NCBI GenBank assembly: GCA_030706745.1
Contig: JAUZNX010000009.1
Location: 1 to 58,739 of the forward strand
Source: Bacteroidota bacterium
Lineage (GTDB): Bacteria > Bacteroidota > Ignavibacteria > Palsa-1295
Direction: 5' to 3'
DNA length: 58,739 nucleotides
This document shows, one piece after another, positions 20,745 through 31,700 of the stretch. The position numbers were made by a program, and so were the translations under genes. The number at the start of each line of letters is the position of its first letter. Position 1 is the stretch's first letter. The notes beneath the pieces were generated by a model. It had not been told where the DNA came from, searched no databases, and was given only the letters and a program-made list of their open reading frames with translations.

Positions 20745-22648
20745 GGCCACCCGATATATCGATAGAGAACGGCTTTAGAATCGATCGCGAACTCCTGCTT
20801 CAGGGCTGACTTTTCCGGTTTTGTCTGAGGATCGCCAAACCAGGCAAGATATTTGGCCGATGAGAAATCATCCATCGGCATCAGTGTACCGCTCAAATCG
20901 AGTACACGTCGCTCCGAGAAGAATCCCATTGCCCCCGGCGCGTTGGTCGCGATAATATCATTCGGCTGAGTCATACTGGCAATCACACGCGCCATCTTGA
21001 CTTCCGTCGTATTGGCCAACTGGACATCATGCCCGAACTTGTGCGCGACGTGCGGTAATAGTGCCATATTTGCTGCCAGCGCTATCAACAGCACTCCACG
21101 CAACACTCTGATCGTGGGTTCCGACAATTGCGCGGCACCCATATCTTCATCACGATGAAACGTCATTTTCATTCTATCTGCTTCGAGCACAATGTGACCC
21201 AACTCTGGTTTGCCAAGCCGAATGCCGGCATGGCGCAGGGCAATCATATAGAACAAGCCGGTCAGAAGTAACAGAAGGACGAACTCGAGAGCATTCCACG
21301 CTTCATAACCAAGACCCAGAGTCAGCCCCAATGCCAAGACCGCAATTGCCATGACCGAAAGGATCTGCTTTGTCGTAACTGAACGAAACAACTCCCGACG
21401 AACCAGTGCCACAAGCGAAAGAATACCAGCAAGTTGATAGAGCGGAAGCACAAAGGCAGTTGCCGATTCGTGACTAGTGCCCGACGCACTCGTCCCAAAC
21501 AGCAAAGCCCTTATGTACGGGAAGATTACCAGAACCAATGCCACGAGCGAAAGAAGTGAATCGACCGCATCGCGGCGAATGAGCGGACGCCTCCAACGCG
21601 AGATGAACGCTAGCAGGATCGTAATGATCCAGAGAGGATTCTCGGGAAGATACACGTCGCGAATCATTACCAAAATACCAACAACACTCAAGAAGATCTG
21701 CGAGGCCGATCTCTGAAACTCACCACTTCCTATTAGGGAGATCGCCGAGGATGTTGTGATTCCCGTGAGAAATGATGGCGGTAGAAATGTCCCTCCAATA
21801 GCGAAGTTCGTTATTCCAATTGGCGCGATCGTGAGCACAAATACACTCAGCATAATACCCGCATTCTTCCATGGACGCGGGGAAGTGAAGAGCGCATTGA
21901 TCAAGACTGTGATAAAGATAATGGCGGACTCTGGTCGAGTAAGTGCTGCAAGCGCAAAGATCCCTCCAGCGATCGCGCCATGCGTCCAATGATGTTTCTC
22001 GTGTTCTCGGCTTCCGGCAACCAGCCACCATATAGCACCAAGGATAAGTGCCGAGGCCAGGCAGGTCTCCAATCCCGAGAGTTCCGCCCAGGCCATTGCG
22101 GGGGCTGTCATGATGAGAGTACCGCCGAGCAGAGCGGCAGCATGCTCAATCCCAATGGCCTTCAGGGCGCGAAAACTATAATAGCCGGCCAAGAAAAGAA
22201 ATACCGCGCCTAGTAATTTTCCGGCAATGAGCGGATCGTGGAACAGTCCAAGTCCGAACGAGAGAAATACGATCCAAAACGGCGCGGACGGACTTGCGGT
22301 CCGATCGCCGGAATTGAACTCGAAATCGATGTGATGGAAAAAATTGCGAGCATAGACTTGATCCGTCCATGCCTGATCCTTTGGGAACCCCAAATCACCC
22401 GCGATCAGAAGTTCATGACCAAGAAACAAGACTGCAATCGCCGAAGCTAGCAGAACGAAGATGGTGGAGGGTGAGAGTCTCTGCCACCATGGCTCTTCTG
22501 GATACGGCATGGTCCCAAGAATTGCCAACGGGTCGCGGTAACTCAGCGAACCAAGCGCGCCAGTATCACTGGCATGCACGCTGACCGTCCCTGACTCGTG
22601 GACTCTCGGCTTCAAGTCATCATGCGCTTCGTCCCAAACGCTTTGCAT
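20741..22648 (-). CDS. GT-C-fold-like membrane protein, possible glycosyltransferase
   Basis: 635 residues with about eleven membrane helices, a first periplasmic loop carrying FPKDQAWTDQVYARNFFHH, and a soluble C-terminal domain (LANTTEVKMARVIASMTQPN, NAPGAMGFFSERRVLDLSG). This layout and the motif ...ARVIASMT...DIIATNAPGAMGFF...VLDLSGT are those of proteins annotated as GT-C/ArnT-like or dolichyl-phosphate-mannose-type glycosyltransferases in this phylum. The acidic residue in the first loop would bind the lipid-linked sugar donor. The donor and acceptor cannot be predicted. It is followed on the minus strand by an MFS-linked lipoprotein pair in convergent orientation and preceded by RND genes. 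Confidence 0.65.
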   Translation of the reverse strand: MQSVWDEAHDDLKPRVHESGTVSVHASDTGALGSLSYRDPLAILGTMPYPEEPWWQRLSPSTIFVLLASAIAVLFLGHELLIAGDLGFPKDQAWTDQVYARNFFHHIDFEFNSGDRTASPSAPFWIVFLSFGLGLFHDPLIAGKLLGAVFLFLAGYYSFRALKAIGIEHAAALLGGTLIMTAPAMAWAELSGLETCLASALILGAIWWLVAGSREHEKHHWTHGAIAGGIFALAALTRPESAIIFITVLINALFTSPRPWKNAGIMLSVFVLTIAPIGITNFAIGGTFLPPSFLTGITTSSAISLIGSGEFQRSASQIFLSVVGILVMIRDVYLPENPLWIITILLAFISRWRRPLIRRDAVDSLLSLVALVLVIFPYIRALLFGTSASGTSHESATAFVLPLYQLAGILSLVALVRRELFRSVTTKQILSVMAIAVLALGLTLGLGYEAWNALEFVLLLLLTGLFYMIALRHAGIRLGKPELGHIVLEADRMKMTFHRDEDMGAAQLSEPTIRVLRGVLLIALAANMALLPHVAHKFGHDVQLANTTEVKMARVIASMTQPNDIIATNAPGAMGFFSERRVLDLSGTLMPMDDFSSAKYLAWFGDPQTKPEKSALKQEFAIDSKAVLYRYIGWP

Positions 22649-22710
22649 CGAAATGCTAACCGCGCGCGCTTATCAGTTGTTCGGCAAGAGCATCTCTTCC
22701 GTGATTCGGC

Positions 22711-25700
22711 TTAGCTTTCGAGAACGGCAGCCTCAACCGATGCGGGAGCATGTGCCGTTGCCTTACGGCCAAACCGTGCGCGGAATCGGTCTCTCCAACC
22801 GCTGAACAGTTCATAAATGGTGGGAATCACAACGAGTGTGAGAATCGTGGAAGTAATTACTCCGCCAATGACTGCCCGGCCGAGCGGCGCGCGGAAATCG
22901 GCACCCTCACCAGCCCCGATTGCGACTGGTAGCATGCCCGCAATGAGAGCAAGCGTGGTCATCAGAATCGGACGCAAGCGGATCCGTCCAGCCTCTATGA
23001 GCGCCTCCCGAAGCGGCATACCCTTTTCATGCTGCCATTTTGCGAAGTCAATGAGGAGGATAGCATTTTTTGCCACCACGCCCATTAACATCATCACGCC
23101 GATCATCGACATGATATTGAGCGAGTCGCCCGTGGCCAGTAACATCAGTACGACGCCGATCAGCGAAAGCGGCAACGAGATGAGAATAGCCAACGGATCG
23201 AGGAACGAGCCGAATTGCACGACAAGGATTAAGTACATGAGAAGAATCGCCAGGCCAAGCGCTGCGCCCATCGAACCCGCCAGTTCATCCTGATTCTTGG
23301 CTTGCGCACCGTTAGAAATTTGAATCCCTGCTGGCAATTGAAGCTTCGCGATGCCGTTCTGAAGGTCAGTTCGAATTTCACCAAGCGAACGGCCGGAAGT
23401 ATTGGCCTCCACATTGATCACCCGGTCCTGATCGAGATGATCGATCTCGGCAGGTCCCACGCCCTCCTTAATATCTGCAATTTGACCGAGTGGCAGGACG
23501 GCCGAACCTTGTTGCGTCCCGACGGCTGGCACGATCCCTGGCGTGGCTGTTCCACCGGCACCAGCGCCTCCGACGACAATTGGTACTTTCAGAAGATCCG
23601 ATACATTCGCACGCGATGAGGCTGCGAGCCGCACCGTGACGTCGCGGGTCTTGCCGTTGGGGTCGACCCAATCACCCGTCTTAAGCCCGGCGAATGCGGG
23701 CATGAGTGATTGGGCGGTCTGCCCAACCGATAGTCCCATTGTGCCAATCAATCCACGTCGGAGATTAACTTCAACCTCTGGCTTCTGGCCCTTTGTCGAA
23801 AGACCCACATCGACCGCGCCTTTCGTGTGATGAAAGACATCTTCAATCATTTCTGCGGCTTGCTCCATACTGGCATCGCTCGTGCCGCGAATCTGATATT
23901 GGATTTCCTTTTGGGTCGCCCCCCACGGGTTCGTGAAGATGTTGCATTTTACGCCTCCGATCGCTGTAATCTGTTGCCGGAGATTTGCAGCAAACGCATC
24001 GGCCGAGATATGTCTATCGCTCTTGGGCACCAGCTTGATATAGATGCTCGCCTGCGTAACGTCCCCTGCGCTGGATGATCCGCCGAAGGCATTGGCCGTA
24101 TTTCCGATCGTTGTGTAAACGTACGGGACTTCCTTGTGGGCACGTATAAGACTAGTCAGCGCATCGCATTTCGACCGCGTATAGTCAAGGGATGAACCGG
24201 GCGGCGTTTCAACCGAGAGCGTCAGCTCCGAACGATCGCTGCTGGGCGCGAAGCCGGAGCCTCCAAACTTCGCCTGCAAAAAGATTGCGCCGAAGAATAC
24301 GACAACGACGAGTCCGACCATCGACCATCGATGATCGAGCGCCCAGGCGACAACATTGCGGTACTTATCGGCCTGACGGTTAAACCAATTATTGAATCGG
24401 TCGAGTAATCGCGCCAACCAGTTGCGGCGTTCATGTGCTTCCGTTTGAGGATCGGGCCAGTATGCCGAAAGCATTGGATCCAGCGAGAAGCTCACGAACA
24501 GCGAGACCATTACGGCGCATGCAATCGTCAGAGCAAAGGGTTTGAACCACTGCCCCGAAATGCCGCTCATAAATCCCACGGGCGCAAAGACTGCTACGAT
24601 CGAAAATGTCGTGGCGGTCACTGCGAGTCCGATCTCATTTGTGCCAGTGTGCGATGCTGTGAAATGATCCTCTCCCATTTCTACGTGTCGTACAATATTT
24701 TCTCGAACGACGATCGCATCATCGATCAGGATTCCGATGGCAAGTGAAAGTCCCATCAGCGACATGACGTTCAGAGTAAAGCCTGCCGCCATAACTGCGA
24801 TGAACGCGGCCAGCACCGAAACGGGCAACGCAATACCGGTTATGACCGTGGATCGCCACGAATTAAGGAAGAGAAATACGACTAACACCGTCAGAAATGC
24901 GCCTTCGAAGAGTGTCTCCTTCACGTTGTTGACCGATCGCGTGACACGCTCGCCCGCATCTTTGATGACTTCAAGCGACGTCCCGGGTGGAAGAGTCTTC
25001 TTGATATCATCAATCGCAGCCTTGACGTTGTTCGAGACGGTTGCTGTGCTCGCACCTTTGGATTTGGTGATATCTAAACCCACTGCTTCAACACCATTGA
25101 AGAGTGCCAGTGAACGGGCTTCCTTCGCGGTATCGCGGACGTCGGCAACGTCTCCAAGGCGCACCACCTGGCCGTTGCGGGTTGCGATAGGCACTAGCTT
25201 AAACTGCTCGGGATCTTCGATACGGCCTTGCAGCCGAATCGATTGCTCGACCTGCGGATTTTCGAGAGCGCCCACGGGCGCTGCGAGATTCTGCGTTTGG
25301 AGCGCCTGGACGACTTGCGCCACGCTCACGCCATTAGCTTCGAGATCCGCGGGCCGCACGTTCACCGAGATCTCACGATTGACCGCCCCACTAACAGTAA
25401 CTTGCGCGACACCATTGATCGCGCGAATTTCTTTCGTGATACCAGGATCGGCCATCGATGTCAGATCCGCCGGCGACATTCCAGGAGAGCGAAGGATCAG
25501 CGAAACGATCGGCAAATCATCCGGATCGTACTTCTTCAGGATCGGCGGCTTCATCTCCAGCGGCAGATCGTTTTGGATGCCACTGATCGCATCTCGAACG
25601 TCCTGCATCGCCTGATCCGGATTCTTGCTGAAGACGAACTGGCAGGTGATCATGGCAAAGCCGTCCATCGACTTCGAGTTCATCACGTCCATTCCGCTGA

Positions 25701-25920
25701 TCGAACCGAATACCTGCTCCATACGGACGACGACTTCACGCTCGACCTGCTCGGGAGAGGCACCGGGGTACGGGACCATCACCATTACGAACGGCGCAGA
25801 TACGTCGGGAAATTCGTCGATCTGTAGACTCCTGAGCGCGAAAATGCCAAAGATGACGAGCGCCAACATCGTCGTGATCGTGACAACGGGGCGCTTGATA
25901 GCAAAATCTGAAATAAACAT
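22711..25920 (-). CDS. RND efflux pump inner-membrane subunit (AcrB/HAE1 family)
   Basis: 1069 residues, the typical size for a proton-driven AcrB-type pump. Twelve membrane helices sit in two halves, with large periplasmic loops after TM1 and TM7. TM1 reads FAIKRPVVTITTMLALVIFG. The proton-relay aspartate pair lies in TM4 (GILIDDAIVVRENIVRHVEM, about residues 396-400), and the second-half family motif is LGLAILLMYLILVVQFGSFL. The expected Gly-rich GDVADVRDTAKEARSLA segment is also present. Substrate range is not visible. It is the third gene of tolC-adaptor-pump, 30 bases after the adaptor. Confidence 0.97.
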   Translation of the reverse strand: MFISDFAIKRPVVTITTMLALVIFGIFALRSLQIDEFPDVSAPFVMVMVPYPGASPEQVEREVVVRMEQVFGSISGMDVMNSKSMDGFAMITCQFVFSKNPDQAMQDVRDAISGIQNDLPLEMKPPILKKYDPDDLPIVSLILRSPGMSPADLTSMADPGITKEIRAINGVAQVTVSGAVNREISVNVRPADLEANGVSVAQVVQALQTQNLAAPVGALENPQVEQSIRLQGRIEDPEQFKLVPIATRNGQVVRLGDVADVRDTAKEARSLALFNGVEAVGLDITKSKGASTATVSNNVKAAIDDIKKTLPPGTSLEVIKDAGERVTRSVNNVKETLFEGAFLTVLVVFLFLNSWRSTVITGIALPVSVLAAFIAVMAAGFTLNVMSLMGLSLAIGILIDDAIVVRENIVRHVEMGEDHFTASHTGTNEIGLAVTATTFSIVAVFAPVGFMSGISGQWFKPFALTIACAVMVSLFVSFSLDPMLSAYWPDPQTEAHERRNWLARLLDRFNNWFNRQADKYRNVVAWALDHRWSMVGLVVVVFFGAIFLQAKFGGSGFAPSSDRSELTLSVETPPGSSLDYTRSKCDALTSLIRAHKEVPYVYTTIGNTANAFGGSSSAGDVTQASIYIKLVPKSDRHISADAFAANLRQQITAIGGVKCNIFTNPWGATQKEIQYQIRGTSDASMEQAAEMIEDVFHHTKGAVDVGLSTKGQKPEVEVNLRRGLIGTMGLSVGQTAQSLMPAFAGLKTGDWVDPNGKTRDVTVRLAASSRANVSDLLKVPIVVGGAGAGGTATPGIVPAVGTQQGSAVLPLGQIADIKEGVGPAEIDHLDQDRVINVEANTSGRSLGEIRTDLQNGIAKLQLPAGIQISNGAQAKNQDELAGSMGAALGLAILLMYLILVVQFGSFLDPLAILISLPLSLIGVVLMLLATGDSLNIMSMIGVMMLMGVVAKNAILLIDFAKWQHEKGMPLREALIEAGRIRLRPILMTTLALIAGMLPVAIGAGEGADFRAPLGRAVIGGVITSTILTLVVIPTIYELFSGWRDRFRARFGRKATAHAPASVEAAVLES

Positions 25921-25950
25921 GCGACGTGCTAAAGTGCTGCGGCGTTGACG

Positions 25951-27033
25951 TTATGACTTTGGCGGCAGGATCTTGATGTGGGTCCCAAGCCCAATATCGC
26001 GCGCCGGGCCACGCAATACGGTATCCCCAACCGAAATGCCCGATGTGATTTCAATCACATTGTTCTGCTCGTCGAGTGTCCCAAGTGTGATGGGCACGCG
26101 TTGCACGACGTCGTTTACAATTCGTATGACCGCTGGGGTGATCGTCTTGCGATCGACAGCATCCACGGGCAACATTAACGTCGTCTTGTGCTCGCTTGCA
26201 ACGCGGCCCTCCGCATAGAGTCCCGCGACCAGCGCGCGTCCAGTATTTGGAATTTCGGCATAAATGCGAACTTGCCGCGTCATGGGATCGGCGGCAGGAT
26301 TAATCCGCGCGATCTTACCGAGGAACTGCCTTCCCGGATAGCCGGTCACGCTGAATTGAATCTCGAGTCCGGTATGCACGAGTCCGATCGCATTGGCAGG
26401 TACTGCACCTTGCAGTTCAAGCGTCGAAGGATCGACGATGGTCAGCATCGGAGTACCGGGTTGTACCACGTCTCCAGCGGCGACATTTTTCTCGCTAACG
26501 ACCCCCGAAAAAGGAGCGCGTAACGTGGCGTAGGAAAATTGCTTCTGTGCGTTCGCGAGTTGCGTTTTGGATTGCGAGAGTGCAGCCTCCGCGGCGATCG
26601 TCATGCGGCGCGCCTGATCGACCGATTGCTCACTGATCGCTCCCGCCGTGACCAGCTTCTCTTGACGGTCCTGTTCACGCTTCGCTACATCCAAACTATT
26701 CTGAGCACTGGTAACAGCATTCCTGGCGCTTTGGACGGCCTCACCCAGGGCGCTATTGTCGATCGTCGCGATGATTTCGCCGGCCTTGACATTCCGCCCC
26801 TGATCGACAAAGACCTTGAGCACCGAGCCAGAGATCTGAGCCCGTACGACCGCTTGATCGCGAGGAACAAGCGTGCCCGAAATGCTTGGGCCACTCTCGA
26901 TGGCGCCCTCAGTCGCGACGGCATACCCTTCCGCGCCAACCTGCACCGCTGACGGCGGTGGGGGTGGCGGTGCCTTTTTACAGGCCGCCAACGAAATGAA
27001 CGTTACTATGACAAGATAAGGAATGTATTTCAT
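25951..27033 (-). CDS. RND periplasmic adaptor (membrane fusion protein), lipoprotein
   Basis: 360 residues. A lipoprotein signal ends in the lipobox SLAAC (about residue 18) and a Pro-rich stretch (KKAPPPPPPSAV). The family's lipoyl/barrel-sandwich halves flank a helical hairpin: RAQISGSVLKVFVDQGRNVK, then SAQNSLDVAKREQDRQEKLV and ALSQSKTQLANAQ, then ATLRAPFSGVVSEKNVAAGD. The beta-barrel and membrane-proximal domains follow. It joins the pump to the TolC-like channel in the periplasm. The ATG overlaps the TolC-like stop by four bases (ATGA), so assembly partners are translationally coupled. Confidence 0.95.
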   Translation of the reverse strand: MKYIPYLVIVTFISLAACKKAPPPPPPSAVQVGAEGYAVATEGAIESGPSISGTLVPRDQAVVRAQISGSVLKVFVDQGRNVKAGEIIATIDNSALGEAVQSARNAVTSAQNSLDVAKREQDRQEKLVTAGAISEQSVDQARRMTIAAEAALSQSKTQLANAQKQFSYATLRAPFSGVVSEKNVAAGDVVQPGTPMLTIVDPSTLELQGAVPANAIGLVHTGLEIQFSVTGYPGRQFLGKIARINPAADPMTRQVRIYAEIPNTGRALVAGLYAEGRVASEHKTTLMLPVDAVDRKTITPAVIRIVNDVVQRVPITLGTLDEQNNVIEITSGISVGDTVLRGPARDIGLGTHIKILPPKS

Positions 27034-28529
27034 TGTCCCGTAGGCGACGCCGATCCTCCCATCGCGGACGAGGCCGATGGACCAGCAGACGACTGTAGTG
27101 AAGGTGAAGACTGTTGCATAACCGCTCCTTGCAGGGGTGCGGCAGCCTGTGCCGGGCTGACCGGCAAGTCCTTGAGTAACGCCAGTTTTGCGCGCGCGAC
27201 CTGATAGTTACGGACGGCACGCGCCCAGTTCGCGCGGGATTGCTCTTCCTGCAAGCGTGCGTCGTCAAGCTCCAATTGAGTTGAGATTCCTTGCGTGTAC
27301 CGCAGATGTGCAATTTCGTATGCGCGCGCAGCTTCCGATGCGGTGCTTGCCGTCGAGCGCAAGTTCGCCTCAGATGTATGCAACGCATCAATGGAGCTTC
27401 GCGCATCCATGGCCGCTGCTTCGCGAGCCTGCTCGAGCCGGCCACTGGCCTGATCGCGCGTAGCGCGTGCCTGATCGATGTTGCCACCGATATTCCCACC
27501 CGTATAGAGCGGTAGCGAGAGCGTAACCCCCGCAGTCCAGTTCGAAAGCCAATCGTTGTTGTTTGGGAAGAACTGATTGGGGTACGCAACCGGTGAATAC
27601 GACGAACTCGCTGTAATCTGGGGCCAGCGCGCAGCTTCGGCAATGCGGATCTGCGCGTCGCTTGCCGTGATATTCTCCATCGCTTGCCGGACCGGAGCGC
27701 GCGCGTCCTCAGCAGTGTCGCTTCGTGACGCAAACCGCGCAAGCGAATCGACCACGGGGGTGGTGAGCACAAGCGAATCGTCGAGCGAGAAATTCAGCAA
27801 TTGCTTGAGGCGGTAGTACGCCTGGGCACGGTCGCTTTGGCTTTGCAGCAGGATCGGAATTTGATTGTCGCGAGCGACCTTCGCGCGCAGGGCATCGAAC
27901 TCGGCTTTTTCGCCTACCTCATACGCAAGCTGCACTTGCTTGTACACCTCCTCGGCCTGCTTCAGGGCGTCCTGCGAGATTTGGACTAATGTGTCAGACA
28001 ACTCGGCGTCGTAATAACTTTGAGTCACATTCAGCATGACCTGGGCCTCCGCTGCCGTAAGATCGATGTCCGCCGACCGTTTCCGTGCCTGTGCGGCCTC
28101 GCGCTGGGCCGAAAGCCGACCCCCAGTGAAAATGCTTTGCGAGGCGGTCAGTCCGAGCGTCCACACGTTCTCCTTGCCAAATGGAAAGCTCGAAAACAGC
28201 GATGAGAGCGCCTTCGAGATCTGTGACGTGTCCGGTGCGTTGGTGGACATGCTATACTGAGACTTCAGCGTTCGGGTGTAATTGGCAGAGGCGGCAATCT
28301 GCGGGAGCATCCCGCTTGTGGCAACCGCAATGCCGCCTTCAGCCGCCCGGACCCCGGCCTCCGCGATCTGCACCTCTTCGCCGCGATGGAGTGCGGCATC
28401 GATCGCCTCATCGAGCGAAAGGGTACGCCGGGTGGATGACCGATCATCCACCCTCTGCTGAGCGCTCAGGGAGAGCGGCGCGACAAGCGCGATAATAGCC
28501 AACATTGTGAGCTGACGAGCCAAAATCAT
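27030..28529 (-). CDS. TolC family outer-membrane efflux protein
   Basis: 499 residues with a signal peptide (LAIIALVAPLSLSAQ) and two repeats of the outer-membrane efflux protein domain, visible as long amphipathic helices (EEVQIAEAGVRAAEGGIAVA, DIDLTAAEAQVMLNVTQSYY and, in the second half, TRDQASGRLEQAREAAAMDA, DDARLQEEQSRANWARAVRN). Such trimeric ducts cross the outer membrane and periplasm. It is the first gene of the three-gene efflux operon. The C-terminal 50 residues are low-complexity (Ser/Ala/Gly/Pro). No repressor gene is adjacent. Confidence 0.95.
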   Translation of the reverse strand: MILARQLTMLAIIALVAPLSLSAQQRVDDRSSTRRTLSLDEAIDAALHRGEEVQIAEAGVRAAEGGIAVATSGMLPQIAASANYTRTLKSQYSMSTNAPDTSQISKALSSLFSSFPFGKENVWTLGLTASQSIFTGGRLSAQREAAQARKRSADIDLTAAEAQVMLNVTQSYYDAELSDTLVQISQDALKQAEEVYKQVQLAYEVGEKAEFDALRAKVARDNQIPILLQSQSDRAQAYYRLKQLLNFSLDDSLVLTTPVVDSLARFASRSDTAEDARAPVRQAMENITASDAQIRIAEAARWPQITASSSYSPVAYPNQFFPNNNDWLSNWTAGVTLSLPLYTGGNIGGNIDQARATRDQASGRLEQAREAAAMDARSSIDALHTSEANLRSTASTASEAARAYEIAHLRYTQGISTQLELDDARLQEEQSRANWARAVRNYQVARAKLALLKDLPVSPAQAAAPLQGAVMQQSSPSLQSSAGPSASSAMGGSASPTGQ

Positions 28530-28778
28530 CCGGTCTGTGACGAATGAGAGATAAGATTATTGCACGGGTAAGGATGAGTGATCATCCGCCATTAAATCCG
28601 CAGCTAATACGTCCGGAGACGGTCCGCGTTTCGGCGGCCCTAAACAGCAACGAAGGCTAAAGATGTTGCACGGATTCGCAACCTCGTATAGAGGCCGAGC
28701 CCCAGCTTGAATGCCTGTCGTTTGCCGCAGTCAGAGCGGTGCAAGCGGGAGCTTGCACCTACACGCAGGGTTCTTTCG

Positions 28779-28786
28779 TATTTTTG
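28779..28786 (+). promoter_or_regulatory. Bacteroidetes-type -7 element TATTTTTG
   Basis: Exact TAnnTTTG, ending 3 bases before the ATG at 28790. It supports 28790 rather than the upstream in-frame ATG at 28739 as the start and predicts a leaderless mRNA. Confidence 0.5.
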
Positions 28787-28789
28787 CTC

Positions 28790-31700
28790 ATGCGTCTAAA
28801 ACTACTTGTCTCCATCCCTGTCGTCTTCATCCTTGGTATCAGCTCGATCCTTCACGCCCAGTCGGCCGCGACGGGCATTCCGTACTTTCAGCAGGGTGTC
28901 CACTATACGCTCGATGCCACGTTCGAGGATGACTACTCATCTCCCGCGCTCAGCGGGCAAGGCCGGCTACTCTACACGAATAACTCACTGGATACACTCC
29001 ACGAGCTATACTTCCATCTCTACTGGAATCTCTTCCGCTCAGGCAGCTACGGTGAGCGCGCGCCGAACCGCGATCACTCGCCAGATTCGAAATATGGGCG
29101 TGGCGGTATCGACATCAAAGCACTGACTGTCGGAGATGGTGGCAAAGATAGCCGCCCCGTGCGCTATGAAATCGACAACACTATCATGCGCGTCTTCTTG
29201 AACGATCCACTCATGCCAGGCGCGACGCGAAAGATCGGATTCGAGTGGCATGCAATCTTTCCAAACTATGGTGTCCGTTCGACCTGGGGCTGGCATGACA
29301 AGGGCGCACGCAATTTTGCGACGGCGCAGTGGTATCCGCAGGTCTGCGTGTATGATAATCACGGTTGGCATCCCGATCAGTATATCGGGATGGGCGAGTT
29401 CTACACGGACTATGGCTCATTTGATGTCTCGCTCAAGATGCCGGAGCGATTCAGCACCGTTGTATCGACGGGATTCCAGACGAATGCGAAGGACATCCTG
29501 CCGGACTCGGTCAACCAGCATCTCGATTTTGCCCACGCACATCCGGATTCTATCGTTCACATTTCCGATCGCTCCAGTTTCCAGAATACTCCAATCAAGA
29601 AAGGTGAGCCGACCCGCACCTGGAAATTTCACGCAGATTCAGTTCGAGACTTTGCCTGGTGCGCGGATGAAGCCTATATTTGGGATGCCGTCTTCGATGG
29701 CGGCGTAATGCACCATGCGGTCTACTGGAACAGCTCACATGAATTCTGGAGCAAGGAAGCAGCGAAGATCGTGCTTGTTACGGAACAGACAAACTCGGAA
29801 TTTGCAGGTAAGTATGCCTATCCCAACATGTTCTTATGCGAGACGTATGAAGGCGGCATGGAGTACCCCGGCATCGTCTTCGTTGGGCCGTCCGAGAACG
29901 AATCCACCTATCACTGGCAGCATAACACGATGATGCACGAGCTTGGGCACGAGTGGTACCCGATGATGATGGGTTCGAACGAGACCGACTACGGCTACAT
30001 GGACGAGGGGTTCAATACGTTCATCACGACCTTCGTGCAGGAGAAATACTTCGGTCGGTGGAATAACTCTTTCGGTCCCGGACTTGGCTTTAACGACGAC
30101 GAACGTACAGCGAACTATCGCAATGCGCTGATGCACCAACTCATCGGCAACCAGGAGCCGAGCGAGCAGAAAGCCGACGCCTATCTCAGCTATCGCGATT
30201 ATGCCGAGGCAACCTATCCTCACACATCGAGCGTGTTCTTTATGTTGCGCTATACGATGGGCGAGAAGGCGTTCGATGACTTCATGCACTTGTACTATCA
30301 GCGCTGGCGCTTCAAGCATCCCTATCCCGATGATCTGCTGAATGCCGCTGAGGACATCGAGCGCACCGAAGGGGACACGAACCGCGTCCGCGCCCGAGGC
30401 GATCTCCGTTGGTTCTTCGATGAGTGGTTCAACAAGACGTGGAAGCTGGATTATGCAGTCGAGGATTTCCATGTCAGCGACACTCTAATGGTGGTGGCGT
30501 CCGGAGGAGACCCCGTTATACCCATCATGCAGACTGTCTTTATAGCGAAGGTTACTATCGCGAGAAAACAGCGCTGCGTCATGCCGCTCGATCTCGTCTT
30601 TACATTCGATGATGGCACGACCGAACAAAGGTGGATTCCTGTCGATGATTGGTTGCGGACAGTCGCGGATGAGCGGACATACACCTACACCTTCGCAAAA
30701 CATCCAACTCGTGTCGAGATCAATCCCTCGCGCGAGTTGAAGGAGACCAACAGGCTCAACAACACGAGCAGTTGGCTGCCGCCGATGGAAGTTGGCCTGA
30801 TTCCCAAAGTCTTCGGCGATGTCAAGCCGATTGATAAATATGCAATCCGCTCCGCGCCATACGTCTGGCCATTATCGGGTGACTTCTCTTCGGGCTGGCT
30901 GTTGGGCTGGACCTTCCTGGGCAGCTATCTTGACCGCACGGACAGGATCGCAATCGGGCCGCGCGTCAGCCTCAATCATTTCGATCACATTCTGAATGGT
31001 GCTGCGCTGCAGTATCATACCGTGCTCGATTGCCTCTCGCCTCAAACCGATCTTGACCTACTGCTCGCGCCTGCCGATTATCCGCAGAAGTACGGATTTC
31101 AGTATCTGGGATTCCAATTTTCTTATCTCGTAAACAGGCCTGGAACAACCGAGCCTATCGATATCTTCGAAGGGGGAGTCGATGTTTCAGGCGCTCATTT
31201 GATTGGCCAGGATGTAATTGCCCTGCCACCTCTCAATCGCGGACACGTTGGCTATTCCGTGAGTGCATCTGGCCCAACCAACCACGTCACAATCGCCGCA
31301 CAGTTCGAAGATGGCTTAGGCGATCCACGCAACACCTACACGAAGATTGCTGGACTGCTAATCGACCGCCAGCGCATCACCTCCGATTGGTCGGCGCTCG
31401 CGAGGCTGTTCGGTGGCAGCGAGCAACCAGCTGGTGGTTCCATCCCCGCGCAGACCATGTTCCAACTCGCGAGTCCAAGCGATCTCGATCACTTCACCGA
31501 TCTTTACGGCTCGAACTTCGGCTCGGGCGTGCGGGACAAAATTCGCAATGCGACGGTGAGCGGTCCGCTCGTGCGAGGATACGTTGGTCGTGGCAATGAC
31601 ATCGGCCGCGCTGCCGCAAGTGGGACGTTCGAGATTAGCAATTACTCGATGTTTCCGTTCAGCCTCCTAAGAGAGATACCAATCGTTGGCAATATCTTCA